This document shows positions 11,114-19,096 of a stretch of DNA of 28,351 nucleotides, in pieces. Both the position numbers and the translations under genes were made by a program. The notes below the pieces were generated by a model. It saw only the letters and a list, made by a program, of their open reading frames with translations. It did not search any database and was not told the origin of the DNA. This DNA comes from a virus, in IMG/VR virus record IMGVR_UViG_3300043411_000238, positions 1 to 28,351 of that record; one strand, written 5' to 3'. Position 1 is the stretch's first letter. Every line of letters starts with the position of its first letter.

Positions 11114-13158
11114 GACGAATCTGCGAATCCTGCGAAATGGGTTACACGTCGACCGCAACGACATGTCCGTGGTGCGGATGCGACGCCGCACTCAGTCACA
11201 CGTCGGACATCACATCCGTCATGGACACCGAGTGTTACGTCGATTACTGGCTGTGCATGTTTGAAACGGGCGAGGTGTTTCAACTGGCGCACGACATAAC
11301 GCTCGATATACCCGGCTTGCGCCGTGCGTTGTCCAGATACCGAGTCGTGACGTTTAACGGTCTGCATTACGACTTCCCGATCATTGCGCTGGCGCTGCAA
11401 GGTGCGACGACACAGATGTTGAAAGCTGCCAGCACCCGTATCATTGAAGGCAACGAGCAGCCGTGGCATATCACCGACGATCGGCTCGATTGGGTTGATC
11501 ATATTGACCTGTTCGATGTCGCACCTGGCATGTCATCGCTGAAAGCATACGGTGCGAAGATGCACAGCCGCAAATTGCAAGACCTGCCGATCCACCACAA
11601 CGCATCGATACGGTGGTGTGATCGCGTAGTGCTGCGCGAATACTGCCAGAACGATCTGCAAACGACCCGTGATCTGCTCGATTGGTTCCCGTCGCAGATC
11701 AAGATGCGCGAGGAAATGTCCGTCGAGTACGGTGTCGATCTGCGCTCGAAATCAGATCCGCAGATCGCTGAAGCGGCGATGAAATCGATGCTGCCGTTCA
11801 AGGTTGCAATACCGCCCGTTGTGCCAGGCGAATCGTTTTATTACAAGCCGCCCGCATGGATGAAGTTTCAGCATCTCGACGTCCTGGATCGAATCGTCGA
11901 ACACCCGTTCTATATCAATCATTCAGGCGGTGTAGCGGCACATATTGATAACCATCTGATCGATTGGGGTGACAAGGCGCAACGCCTCGACCATCACGGT
12001 AAATGGGTTACACGTCCCGCTGGATGGGTGCATCGTATGGTGACGATCGGCGAAACGAGTTACACGGTCGGCACGGGCGGTCTGCACAGCACCGAGTCGA
12101 ATGTGACGTTCCGCGAGACTGAAACACACCGGCTCATTTCGCCGGACGTTGCGAGTTACTATCCGTCGCTGCTCGTCAATCTCGGAATCTGCCCGAGTCA
12201 GATCGGCGAGATATTCCGCTCGACATATCGCGGGTGGTACGACACGCGCCTCGACGCGAAGGCGAAGGGTATCAAGAAACTGGCGAATAGTCTGAAGACG
12301 CTACTGAACGGCGTGTTCGGGAAACTCGGCAGCATGTGGTCGATATTCTTCGCACCGAAAGAATTGATACAGGTGACGATCACTGGCCAGCTCGCTCTAT
12401 TGATGCTGATCGAGATGATGGAAACGTGTGGCATCCCTGTCGTCAGTGCGAACACGGATGGTATCGTCGTGAATTGTCCGCGTTCGCTGGAACCGATATA
12501 TCGCGACATCATTCGCTGGTGGGAGAAGACGACCGGGTTCGTCATGGAAGACACGTATTTCCGCCTGCTGGCGTCGCGTGACGTGAATTCGTACATCTCG
12601 ATCACCACGGACGGCGAAACGAAGCTGAAGGGTGCGTTTGCGCCGGCAGAACCTGGCCCGTCTGGATGGCCGAACCCGACCGGCCAGATATGCGTCGATG
12701 CAGTCGTCGAATACCTGCGCACAGGTACGCCGATCGCCGATACGATTCGCGCTTGCACGGATATTCGACAGTTCATCTATGCGCGGAGTGTTAAAGGTGG
12801 CGGCTCGTATCTGGATCGACCGCAGATGCCACGCACGACGACACAACGTGCTATGCGTGCCATGCTCGAAGCAGTCGGATACGCGCACGATCTGCCGAAG
12901 GATGCACTCATTGCCTGCTACTCCGACCTACGCGAACGCACTCACGGTCGAGCCGAATATCTCGGCAAGGTGGTTCGGTGGTATTATGCCACGGGTTCGA
13001 CAGGTTGTATCCTTACGCCCGAAGGCGGCCTGGTTCCTCGCAGCGAAGGATGCCGACCCCTCATGACACTACCTGACGATGTGCCTGACGATATGGATTA
13101 CGACTGGTACGTTGCTGAAGCAAATTCGATACTGTGTGATATAGGAGTGACGAAATGA
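11110..13158 (+). CDS. Family B DNA polymerase with 3'-5' exonuclease domain
   Basis: A 682-residue protein; ATG 11110 overlaps the previous stop (ATGA) and follows AGGGTAGGTG, excluding the longer frame. It opens with a zinc ribbon, CESC...CPWC (5-22). The exonuclease motifs are DTE (39-41), FNGLHYDF (82-89) and YCQND (178-182). The polymerase motifs are A: DVASYYPSL (346-354), B: KKLANSLKTLLNGVFGKLG (389-407) and C: SANTDG (446-451, NTD in place of the usual DTD). It replicates phage DNA with proofreading. It is shorter than cellular family B enzymes, as usual for phages, and lacks the terminal-protein signature of protein-primed enzymes as far as I can see. Confidence 0.93.
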   Translation: MRRICESCEMGYTSTATTCPWCGCDAALSHTSDITSVMDTECYVDYWLCMFETGEVFQLAHDITLDIPGLRRALSRYRVVTFNGLHYDFPIIALALQGATTQMLKAASTRIIEGNEQPWHITDDRLDWVDHIDLFDVAPGMSSLKAYGAKMHSRKLQDLPIHHNASIRWCDRVVLREYCQNDLQTTRDLLDWFPSQIKMREEMSVEYGVDLRSKSDPQIAEAAMKSMLPFKVAIPPVVPGESFYYKPPAWMKFQHLDVLDRIVEHPFYINHSGGVAAHIDNHLIDWGDKAQRLDHHGKWVTRPAGWVHRMVTIGETSYTVGTGGLHSTESNVTFRETETHRLISPDVASYYPSLLVNLGICPSQIGEIFRSTYRGWYDTRLDAKAKGIKKLANSLKTLLNGVFGKLGSMWSIFFAPKELIQVTITGQLALLMLIEMMETCGIPVVSANTDGIVVNCPRSLEPIYRDIIRWWEKTTGFVMEDTYFRLLASRDVNSYISITTDGETKLKGAFAPAEPGPSGWPNPTGQICVDAVVEYLRTGTPIADTIRACTDIRQFIYARSVKGGGSYLDRPQMPRTTTQRAMRAMLEAVGYAHDLPKDALIACYSDLRERTHGRAEYLGKVVRWYYATGSTGCILTPEGGLVPRSEGCRPLMTLPDDVPDDMDYDWYVAEANSILCDIGVTK

Positions 13159-13352
13159 CCTACGGGTGTCACAACAGAACCGCCGCAGCCGGCCACTGGA
13201 TGAAAGACGGTCACATCATGGCACAGTCACTGACCGGCGTACCGATCGCGCAGCAACGGATGCGGTTTGTTCCGTTCCGTAACACTCGCGAATGTGGGTA
13301 TGATAAGCGTTTAACCGACGAACGATGCAAAGGATGCAGTCATGGCGTATAA
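13155..13352 (+). CDS. Small Cys-rich phage protein
   Basis: A 65-residue protein, ATG overlapping the polymerase stop (ATGA) with AGGAG upstream. Its C-terminal half has the pattern TRECGYDKR...ERCKGCSHGV, three cysteines plus His, with a further Cys at residue 5, so it may bind zinc. The N-terminal half is basic and Gln/Met rich. The arrangement 'E-C-G-x-D-x-R-L...D-x-x-C-x-G-C' is frequent in small phage proteins. Function unknown. Confidence 0.6.
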   Translation: MTYGCHNRTAAAGHWMKDGHIMAQSLTGVPIAQQRMRFVPFRNTRECGYDKRLTDERCKGCSHGV

Positions 13353-13446
13353 GCACGAACCCCACGAATCAGCCGCGTACCAGATTATCGGCGGCGCAAT
13401 CTTCGGCCTGCTATTCTTCGCGCTGGTCGTGGTGATGATCCCATGA
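13342..13446 (+). CDS. Tiny single-pass membrane protein
   Basis: A 34-residue ORF (MAYKHEPHESAAYQIIGGAI and on). After about 13 polar residues comes a membrane helix (IIGGAIFGLLFFALVVVMI) up to the C-terminus, so it is predicted N-in/C-out or the reverse in the inner membrane. AAAGGATG lies about six bases before the ATG. It overlaps the previous gene by 11 bases and the next by four (ATGA). The hydrophobic run and double coupling support it. Role unknown. Confidence 0.6.
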   Translation: MAYKHEPHESAAYQIIGGAIFGLLFFALVVVMIP

Positions 13447-13622
13447 CCGATCTATCAAGAGCGCGTGACGTGTTTCAATGCCAGTCGATGAATAAATCGG
13501 GCGTTCGGTGCAAGGCGAAAGCGCAGAACATGTACGGCGGTAAATCGCTGTGCAACCTGCACCACCGCCACGCTATTGAGGCGGTGTTAAAACCCCGATC
13601 GCTGCCCGGCAGGACTCGATGA
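13443..13622 (+). CDS. Small zinc-finger-like phage protein
   Basis: A 59-residue ORF, coupled by ATGA to the tiny membrane gene. It contains CQSMNKSGVRCKAKAQ and, 16 residues later, LCNLHHRH, a Cys-Cys-Cys-His pattern common in small phage zinc proteins. Its last 50 bases overlap the 3' end of the convergent i-spanin gene. It is the last gene of the rightward early operon; I see no terminator hairpin between the converging operons, so transcripts may overlap. Confidence 0.6.
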   Translation: MTDLSRARDVFQCQSMNKSGVRCKAKAQNMYGGKSLCNLHHRHAIEAVLKPRSLPGRTR

Positions 13623-13995
13623 GTTTATCGGCCCGATCTGCTTCATCTCCGTATCGGGTAGCAAACCTATTGAGAGCGTCTTCCGCTCTGCTTGATACAT
13701 CTTTGTAAAGCTGCCCACTGGTGGCAACTCCACTCGCGGCAGGTTGTCCGACACATGGGGGCGCTGGCAAGCGCAGCCTGGGAGCATTACGACCAGCAAG
13801 GCGCAAGCGGTCAATTTCGGCAAGGTTCGCATTTTTTTCCTCCGTTAATGTTTTGATTCGCTCTCCGACTGTCACCAGCGCATCGTAGTCTGCCTTGGCA
13901 TGATCCGCTTCGCACGATTCGTAACCACGGTAGTACGCGCCGCCGATCGCCGCACCAGCGATCAATAACGCAGCCAGGATGATATACGGGTTCAT
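13573..13995 (-). CDS. Rz: Inner-membrane spanin (Rz-like)
   Basis: A 140-residue protein with an N-terminal signal-anchor (MNPYIILAALLIAGAAIGGA) followed by a charged helical periplasmic domain, which is the i-spanin layout. With its outer-membrane partner encoded inside it, it spans the periplasm and fuses the two membranes at the end of lysis. The ATG overlaps the holin stop. The o-spanin gene nests wholly within it in another frame and ends 14 bases before it. Two neighbouring features agree: a holin-like gene and an M15 endolysin upstream. Family assigned from architecture, since Rz sequences are poorly conserved. Confidence 0.85.
   Translation of the reverse strand: MNPYIILAALLIAGAAIGGAYYRGYESCEADHAKADYDALVTVGERIKTLTEEKNANLAEIDRLRLAGRNAPRLRLPAPPCVGQPAASGVATSGQLYKDVSSRAEDALNRFATRYGDEADRADKLIESCRAAIGVLTPPQ
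13587..13832 (-). CDS. Rz1: Outer-membrane spanin lipoprotein (Rz1-like), nested in Rz
   Basis: An 81-residue ORF with a lipoprotein signal: basic MRTLPK, hydrophobic LTACALLVVM, lipobox LPGC (17-20), so Cys20 would be lipidated. The mature part starts ACQRPHVSDNLPRVELPPVG, with the proline enrichment usual for o-spanins. It is longer than lambda Rz1 (60 residues). The gene lies entirely within Rz in a different frame, the classic embedded arrangement. This pair implies a Gram-negative host. Confidence 0.85.
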   Translation of the reverse strand: MRTLPKLTACALLVVMLPGCACQRPHVSDNLPRVELPPVGSFTKMYQAERKTLSIGLLPDTEMKQIGPINSSSPAGQRSGF

Positions 13996-14228
13996 GGCGT
14001 ATCCCGCGAATCAAGGTATGCCTTGAACACATAGCCACCGAACGCCACGACAGGTGAGGTCACAGCCGCGATAACCGCTGCCGTATTTACACTGATCTCC
14101 TCATTGATAGCGAACGACATCGCCCATTCAGAAACCTTCCACGTCATCCAGATAGCAATGCCGAGAATCACCCTGCGGATCACTCCACGCGAGTCAATCC
14201 AGTTCCAGAATCGTTCAATGATTTTCAT
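13992..14228 (-). CDS. Holin-like membrane protein
   Basis: A 78-residue protein from ATG 14228, which overlaps the endolysin stop (ATGA); longer upstream frames are shadows. Two hydrophobic helices are visible: VILGIAIWMTWKVSEWAMSF (about 22-41) and AAVIAAVTSPVVAFGGYVFK (about 53-72), with polar MKIIERFWNWIDSRG at the front. Size, two helices and position between endolysin and spanins fit a class II holin. Holins form lesions that release the endolysin and trigger lysis. A second candidate is the single-helix protein at 14804-15070. Confidence 0.75.
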   Translation of the reverse strand: MKIIERFWNWIDSRGVIRRVILGIAIWMTWKVSEWAMSFAINEEISVNTAAVIAAVTSPVVAFGGYVFKAYLDSRDTP

Positions 14229-14668
14229 GTCAGCCCCTTGGTGTAAGTAGTTGTGCTGCGTGGCGTGCGATGCGCTGTTAGTACCTCTTGCCGCATGGCC
14301 GGCGCGAACGATACATGCACCCATGTTCCTTCGTCGATGATCTGATCGAACTTGATGCCTGCCGTGATGACCGCTTCGCAGATGTCGCGTGGTGATCCGA
14401 ACACGGAGCATGTGAAATCTGCGGCGTACCCGTCCAGATGCGCCGAATTCTTCGCGCCGCCGATTTCGGTATTCAATGCCTCGCATCGATACGCGCTGTT
14501 GATCTTGATCGCGTACCCACCGAGTAGCTTGCGGATCTGTTCCAGCCCGACGGCCAGGATGAATAGGTGAGGCATGAGCGAATCAGGTGGAGTGTTATTG
14601 ATACCTTTACGTTCTGCGACGATGCTCGCGGCGAGTTCTGTCATCGTGAAATGATCTGTCAGACCCAT
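14225..14668 (-). CDS. Endolysin, M15-type zinc peptidase
   Basis: A 147-residue protein; ATG 14668 follows GGGAGGGTGG and overlaps the upstream stop as TAATG. Motifs of the M15A/D-Ala-D-Ala carboxypeptidase family: INSAYRCEALN, SAHLDGYAADF (zinc-binding His and Asp in the SxHxxGxAxD pattern), and VHVSF with the second zinc His. It cuts peptide cross-links in peptidoglycan. No signal peptide is visible, so it depends on the holin for export. It sits at the start of the lysis block. Confidence 0.9.
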   Translation of the reverse strand: MGLTDHFTMTELAASIVAERKGINNTPPDSLMPHLFILAVGLEQIRKLLGGYAIKINSAYRCEALNTEIGGAKNSAHLDGYAADFTCSVFGSPRDICEAVITAGIKFDQIIDEGTWVHVSFAPAMRQEVLTAHRTPRSTTTYTKGLT

Positions 14669-14802
14669 TATATCCACCCTCCCATACGTAGCCAGAATTT
14701 CCAAGTGTCAAAGTATAGATCGAGCATGTTGTACGCACGAACCTCAACACGCTTCACGATGCGGTCAGGTCGCAACTCGAATTTGAGGATGTCAGCAGTC
14801 AT
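14668..14802 (-). CDS. Small phage protein upstream of endolysin
   Basis: A 44-residue ORF, MTADILKFELRPDRIVKRVE and on, ending FWLRMGGWI. GAAAGG lies about seven bases before ATG 14802, and its stop overlaps the endolysin ATG (TAATG). A charged N-terminal half is followed by an aromatic, amphipathic C-terminal helix. Its sequence encodes the strong ribosome-binding site of the endolysin within the last codons. Real as judged by coupling; function unknown. Confidence 0.55.
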   Translation of the reverse strand: MTADILKFELRPDRIVKRVEVRAYNMLDLYFDTWKFWLRMGGWI

Positions 14803-14803
14803 G

Positions 14804-15070
14804 TCAATGACCTTTCAACTGCCCTGCGATACCTGCCCACATGGCGCTGGCCATGCCAATTGCAATCAGCCCGACGATAGCGATAATACCTTTGTCCGTG
14901 GCACGACGCATTGATCGACCGAAACGCAAATCCATGCGGAATTCCTCCACCTTCTCCGGATCGTCAATATCCACACCGAGTATGGCGAACACACGGCGAA
15001 CAGCCTCGTCTGCGACTTCTCGGGCTTTCGGGCAGTCAAGTCCGTCATTCTTACAATCAGGCTGTGCCAT
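14804..15070 (-). CDS. Single-pass membrane protein of the lysis region
   Basis: An 88-residue protein from ATG 15070 (MAQPDCKNDGLDCPKAREVA), with GGAGACAGAG before the start. The N-terminal two thirds are soluble and charged (VDIDDPEKVEEFRMDLRFGR), then IIAIVGLIAIGMASAMWAGI forms a membrane helix near the C-terminus. I recall this arrangement ('DP..V..F..DLRFGR..R...DKG..A') as a common protein of unknown function next to phage lysis genes. It could be a holin or antiholin. It overlaps the previous gene by 14 bases. Confidence 0.7.
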   Translation of the reverse strand: MAQPDCKNDGLDCPKAREVADEAVRRVFAILGVDIDDPEKVEEFRMDLRFGRSMRRATDKGIIAIVGLIAIGMASAMWAGIAGQLKGH

Positions 15071-15377
15071 ATCTCTGTCTCCGCTGTTGCTCGTCAATAA
15101 ACGAATCCTCGCAATGCTTCGGATCGTTCGCTAGAAAGTTGATCACTTGGACGAGGGCGGAATGTAGCGGCCCTTCACGCAATCGCCAGCAACGGGCTGA
15201 GATCGTTTCGTCTTCATCACCTCCGAACGTCGCATTTGCCAACTGATCGAATCCCAGTGCAATCCGCCACGCTCTGGGAGAGCCAGCACACGCAGCGAGA
15301 AAAAACCAGAGCAGCGCAACCACTCCCGCGATCACGCAGACTTGCCACAGGAAGATGAGTTTGACGATGAGGATCAC
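15057..15377 (-). CDS. Conserved phage membrane protein near lysis genes
   Basis: A 106-residue protein from GTG 15377, coupled as GTGA to the gene before it. The N-terminus is a long membrane helix (LIFLWQVCVIAGVVALLWFF and on), followed by a soluble domain with FDQLANATFGGDEDETISAR and a C-terminal HCEDSFIDEQQRRQR. This 'D...NA..GG..DETIS.R..R' pattern is one I know from many siphophage lysis regions, without established function. Probably inner-membrane, with the domain in the cytoplasm. Confidence 0.75.
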   Translation of the reverse strand: MILIVKLIFLWQVCVIAGVVALLWFFLAACAGSPRAWRIALGFDQLANATFGGDEDETISARCWRLREGPLHSALVQVINFLANDPKHCEDSFIDEQQRRQRYGTA

Positions 15378-15814
15378 AATACGACGCCCGTCAGAATCAC
15401 AGCCTTCCGCCCCGCCGCGATAAATCCTTCATCGGTGAGGTAGTCGAGACCTTCCTGCGTGCTCGCCAGATTCAGATCAACGTGCTGCAAGCGCGGGTCT
15501 TCGATGATGTCGAGAAAGTCATCAATCACCGGATTCGTTGCGCGTGCCGCCTTGATGCCAACCCGTTCCGCCGCAGTGAATAGCAGCATGAATTCGACAG
15601 GCGAGACCTTTGGCGGGATGGCCACAGGCTCGACCGGATCAGGGATGACTGGAGCCGGAGGTGCTTCCCATGTCTGGCCGTTCAGTATCCATCCATTTTC
15701 GACGGTATCGGGAACCTGCACAAACTGCGCAGCAATGTCGGCAGTGAAGCAACCGTCGGGCGATTCTGTACGGACATCGAGGGCGGTGTTATTTACGTTT
15801 CTTGCGTATTTCAT
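15374..15814 (-). CDS. Tail-fibre-associated accessory protein (assembly-chaperone-like)
   Basis: A 146-residue protein beginning MKYARNVNNTALDVRTESPD. N-terminal beta region with FVQVPDTVENGWILNGQTWE, a Pro-rich hinge (PPAPVIPDPVEP), then a helical C-terminal domain with SPVEFMLLFTAAERVGIKAA and DFLDIIEDPRLQHVDL. I recall this two-part protein downstream of tail fibre or adhesin genes in proteobacterial siphophages. It could be a chaperone or minor virion component. The start junction (CGGAGGGTTACTAAAATG) is nearly the same as that of the preceding gene. Confidence 0.7.
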   Translation of the reverse strand: MKYARNVNNTALDVRTESPDGCFTADIAAQFVQVPDTVENGWILNGQTWEAPPAPVIPDPVEPVAIPPKVSPVEFMLLFTAAERVGIKAARATNPVIDDFLDIIEDPRLQHVDLNLASTQEGLDYLTDEGFIAAGRKAVILTGVVL

Positions 15815-15815
15815 T

Positions 15816-16895
15816 TTAGTAACCCTCCGTAAAGTACAGGATCACAGCGCCAGCGCCACCGGAAGACGGCGAACCACTGCTAACGCCAGCCCCACCCCCG
15901 CCGCCAAGGCCGCCAAGGCCACCGGATGAAGCATCTACCCCCCACCCACCACCCGCGCCAAAGCCGCCATTACCACCGAGGCCTCCACCGTTTGGCGAAT
16001 TCCCGCCGCCTCCACCGAAACCGCCACTGCCTCCTCGCCTGGCATTTAGTCCAGCGCCGCCGCCTGCGCCGGGCCCACCACTACCTCCGCTGCCTTGTGC
16101 GGCCCCAGCAGACCCGCCTGCCGCCCCACCGGAACCGTCCAGTGATTTTGTGATGTACATAAGAAATGGTGATTTATTACCGCTACCGCTGCCACTTTGA
16201 CCGGATTGCTCCCCCGCAGAGTACTGATTCGTACCGCCGGGCGCACCGATTCCGGCCCCTCCATTCCCGAAACTTCCGCCACTACCATTACCACTACCCG
16301 CAGTACCGCCACCCCCTGCACCAGAATTTGGAATATCTACACCAGCCCCGCCGTACCCACTAGAAACACCACGCCCAAGACCAGATCCACCTCTATCTGT
16401 TGACGTCGCCCCGTTCCCATAAAACGAACCAGCAGATGATCCCCCTACATTTGCAGCCGCGCCACCAGCACCGCCCGTTGCCGTGAATGCGCCGCGAAGT
16501 GTCGGTGATGCCGTTCCAACACCACCCGCGCCGCCGACAGTGTTGGATGTCCCGCCTGTTGCAGACAATACCGTGCCAAAAGATGATGTACCGGCCGCAG
16601 CACCTATTGTGATCGTCGGCAGCAATTGACCGGGAACAACATCAATAATTCCGAATGCAAAACCACCACCGGCACCGGACGCTGTCGTACCTCCGTTACC
16701 ACCGCCACCATGAACCGCAACACCGATCTGATACACGTTCTGCGGAACGACTTCCGTCGAGGTCGTTGTAGTGATGAGCTTGTAATTGCGCCACTCCGGA
16801 GGGGCTACGCGGGTCTGCGCGTTTGGAGGAAGCGGGGAACCATAAGTCCCCTTGTTCATCGGGCCGTCGTTCGTTGGTTGAAATACGTTTCCCAT
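15816..16895 (-). CDS. Glycine-rich tail tip adhesin
   Basis: A 359-residue protein. The N-terminal ~60 residues (MGNVFQPTNDGPMNKGTYGS..., RVAPPEWRNYKLITTTT) form an attachment-like region. Next come YQIGVAVHGGGGNGG and TITIGAAAGTSS, then about 200 residues of Gly-rich sequence with repeated GGxGG and GGAG segments, ending GGAGAVILYFTEGY. Such sequence fits a polyglycine-II type receptor-binding domain, as known for T-even gp38-like adhesins of phage S16. The non-glycine residues between runs are candidates for receptor contact. It follows the tail-fibre genes. Recombination among the repeats could change host range. Function is inferred from composition and location. Confidence 0.7.
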   Translation of the reverse strand: MGNVFQPTNDGPMNKGTYGSPLPPNAQTRVAPPEWRNYKLITTTTSTEVVPQNVYQIGVAVHGGGGNGGTTASGAGGGFAFGIIDVVPGQLLPTITIGAAAGTSSFGTVLSATGGTSNTVGGAGGVGTASPTLRGAFTATGGAGGAAANVGGSSAGSFYGNGATSTDRGGSGLGRGVSSGYGGAGVDIPNSGAGGGGTAGSGNGSGGSFGNGGAGIGAPGGTNQYSAGEQSGQSGSGSGNKSPFLMYITKSLDGSGGAAGGSAGAAQGSGGSGGPGAGGGAGLNARRGGSGGFGGGGGNSPNGGGLGGNGGFGAGGGWGVDASSGGLGGLGGGGGAGVSSGSPSSGGAGAVILYFTEGY

Positions 16896-16896
16896 T

Positions 16897-17370
16897 TTAG
16901 TAATCCCCCGCGTTCGCCGAAACCTGCAAGGCGCAATTTGTGCCGCCGACTGCTACCGTCGCACCGGCGTAAATCTTGTACCCGGCAGGAATCGCCTTAT
17001 TGATGCCCACCACATAAACCGGGTTCGCGCTAGTCGCCAACGCCGTGACTGTTGCGGCAGCGATAGCCACTTCGCCGAGTAACTGGTTGTTCGTCGCTGT
17101 GGTGTTGGCAGAGCCGTTGTTGATCCAGAAGCGCACCACCGTCGCGGCAGTTGTGCCGGATGCCGTAGCACCGTTCGTGCTAGTCAGTTGCACAGAGAGT
17201 GAGTCGATTCGCGCACCGTTTGCGCCGGCCAGAAGAACCTGAGCGAGAGCAGTACCTGCGGCTTCGGTTCCGTCGAACGCTTTGGTGTTGGTCATTGCTG
17301 TCGAGAGCAATACATTCATCAAGCCGGGATTCGGCGTCAAGGGGAAAATCGGTGATGTGTTCGCGGCCAT
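16897..17370 (-). CDS. Phage virion-associated protein, unknown
   Basis: A 157-residue protein, MAANTSPIFPLTPNPGLMN and on, with GGAGG before ATG 17370. Its rich Thr/Ala/Val content and alternating strands (ARIDSLSVQLTST, AATVVRFWINNG, GYKIYAGATVAVGGTNCALQ) suggest a beta-sandwich, similar to phage proteins placed between tail-fibre genes. It probably forms part of the tail tip or decorates the virion. No specific family function known to me. Confidence 0.65.
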   Translation of the reverse strand: MAANTSPIFPLTPNPGLMNVLLSTAMTNTKAFDGTEAAGTALAQVLLAGANGARIDSLSVQLTSTNGATASGTTAATVVRFWINNGSANTTATNNQLLGEVAIAAATVTALATSANPVYVVGINKAIPAGYKIYAGATVAVGGTNCALQVSANAGDY

Positions 17371-17372
17371 GG

Positions 17373-18002
17373 TTACATGCCTCCAAGATTAGTATAAAGG
17401 TAAAGTGAACTTCCGACAGGCGTGGTCACACCTGATAAATCAGGTTCCGGCGATAGCGATATCGTCCACGCTGCATATGTACCACTGCCGTTTATTTTTA
17501 ATACATTGTGGGTCAAAACACCAGTACCGCTATCATATGCTGTTATCTGGCCAATCATATAGTCGGAAACCAAAGCGGTTGACGCCTGCAAAACAAACAT
17601 TCCGACGACCAGCGCCTTACCTGTCTGAATTGTGATTGTCGTCGAACCGAGCGCGATCGTATCAGACGTGGTGCTCGTTGCGTTCGTACCCGGTGCGTTG
17701 ATTGCGGTTAGTGCCGATGCTGCTGCTGCATTCGCACTATTCAAAGCGTTCGTAGCCTGAGTTGTAGCTAGTCCGACCTGTATAGTGGCAATGCCTGCTT
17801 GTGTGGTTGCCGTTGCTGCATCCACTACCATCTCACCCTTGACCGTATTTACCTGGCCGGCCCACGTGTTCAATTGCGGTCGGAACGTATCTTTCTGTGC
17901 GAGTACGAACGCCGCAGCCGCCGTGCTGAATTCGTCACGGGTCATCGTGGCCGGATCGGGCGCGGTTGGGAGTGCGTCTATCGTTTGCGTGATCGTTGTC
18001 AT
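17373..18002 (-). CDS. Tail fibre-like protein
   Basis: A 209-residue protein with N-terminal MTTITQTIDALPTAPDPATM and TRDEFSTAAAAFVLAQ, a motif frequent at the start of phage tail fibre proteins ('D.LPTPPS..DP..F...AD.F'). An Ala/Thr-rich helix (TATTQAGIATIQVGLATTQA) follows, likely a trimeric coiled coil, then a beta-rich C-terminal domain ending LYLYTNLGGM. It is coupled to the preceding gene (AAGGGG and a four-base overlap). Probably a structural fibre component. Confidence 0.75.
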   Translation of the reverse strand: MTTITQTIDALPTAPDPATMTRDEFSTAAAAFVLAQKDTFRPQLNTWAGQVNTVKGEMVVDAATATTQAGIATIQVGLATTQATNALNSANAAAASALTAINAPGTNATSTTSDTIALGSTTITIQTGKALVVGMFVLQASTALVSDYMIGQITAYDSGTGVLTHNVLKINGSGTYAAWTISLSPEPDLSGVTTPVGSSLYLYTNLGGM

Positions 18003-19093
18003 GTTAACCCCTTAATCTCAACCGGCATGATACCACCTGTCAATTCGGTCGGCATCTGCCATGATTTTATGAACCCATAGACGACACTGTGCGCGTATGC
18101 CGACGATCCGACGAAAATCAAAGGTTCAGCCCGATGATCCTTCATTTGCCTGAACACTTCGCCTTCAGATCCGGCTTCGATATGAACATCTAGGTTCATT
18201 CGTTCCGAATACGCGCCGCGCCGCAACTCGATATCGCCGAATGTGTTCTCGACAACACGCGAATAATCGTCAATGGATGACGCAAGCCCCCATTGCGTTG
18301 TCCCAAGCTGCTTCATCTTCCCGATCACTGCAACACCACATGCCGCAGTGCTGCCAGTCGCAGCAGTGATAGTGATCGTCAGAACAGACGCGGCATACGG
18401 CGGGATGTCAGTGAATAGCGCCTTGTCTTCCTCGATCAATTCTTCGTAGTACCAGTCGTACCAGTTGTTCACCGGATGCGATGTCAGCGATTTCGTTTCG
18501 CTATACCCGCTGATTGATTGAGATACAGTAATCGACACACCGCGTATGTTGATAAACGCAGCGGCATTTACGATTACACCGGGCGTCAGCGTCAGCGTAA
18601 TCGAACCACCATTGGCCGTTTGCGACCCCGACGATTGATCAAACATCTTCCAGCGGTTCGTCGAGTTGTACGGTAGTCCGGTAGTAACATTCGGCGAACC
18701 GAGATGCAGCCATTTCGTTGCATCGGTTAGCGGGTTTCCAAGATTCCCAGCAGCCAGTGATTCATACAGCAGATGCACGTTCGTACTAATAGACGAAACG
18801 ATGTCACCTAGTGCATACGTCACAGCCCCTGAATACACAGGATATACATTCGCAAGGAACCTCCAGAACGTCGGACTCGATGCCGGAGTGTTGCCAAGAT
18901 TCCCCGCCTGCAACGACTGATAGATGGCTTGCGGCTGACCATTCACCGCAGCGAACTCGCCGACGAGCGTACCTGATCCGTATGTCGTGCCGGCGCTGTA
19001 CGCGGTCTGCGTCGCCTCCGGTACGTTGCTCGATGTCAGGATCGCGTCTGTGATCTCGATCGGGCGAATGATACTGAAATCGTAATCAGCCAT
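17999..19093 (-). CDS. Tail protein with tandem carbohydrate-binding-like repeats
   Basis: A 364-residue protein starting MADYDFSIIRPIEITDAILT, the usual N-terminus of a tail-attached protein. Two related segments follow: YSAGTTYGSGTLVGEF...IYQSLQAGNLGNTPASSPTFWRFL and YSGAVTYALGDIVSS...LLYESLAAGNLGNPLTDATKWLHL (abridged), which resemble CBM5/12-like modules with 'Y..G..Y..GD.V....YES...GN.G..P..S..W'. The C-terminal half (WKMFDQSSGSQ to EIKGLT) is beta-rich with a likely tail-tip role. It could bind host polysaccharide during adsorption. It follows the tape measure gene. Confidence 0.75.
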   Translation of the reverse strand: MADYDFSIIRPIEITDAILTSSNVPEATQTAYSAGTTYGSGTLVGEFAAVNGQPQAIYQSLQAGNLGNTPASSPTFWRFLANVYPVYSGAVTYALGDIVSSISTNVHLLYESLAAGNLGNPLTDATKWLHLGSPNVTTGLPYNSTNRWKMFDQSSGSQTANGGSITLTLTPGVIVNAAAFINIRGVSITVSQSISGYSETKSLTSHPVNNWYDWYYEELIEEDKALFTDIPPYAASVLTITITAATGSTAACGVAVIGKMKQLGTTQWGLASSIDDYSRVVENTFGDIELRRGAYSERMNLDVHIEAGSEGEVFRQMKDHRAEPLIFVGSSAYAHSVVYGFIKSWQMPTELTGGIMPVEIKGLT

Positions 19094-19096
19094 GAC

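Noticed and set aside
13573-13622. Bidirectional terminator between converging operons
   Set aside because: Only a short CTGCC-GGCAG palindrome without a T-run; not convincing.
15837-16640. Short repeated CCACC/CCGCC motifs as a CRISPR or satellite array
   Set aside because: They are the codons of the glycine-rich adhesin, with no regular repeat-spacer spacing.
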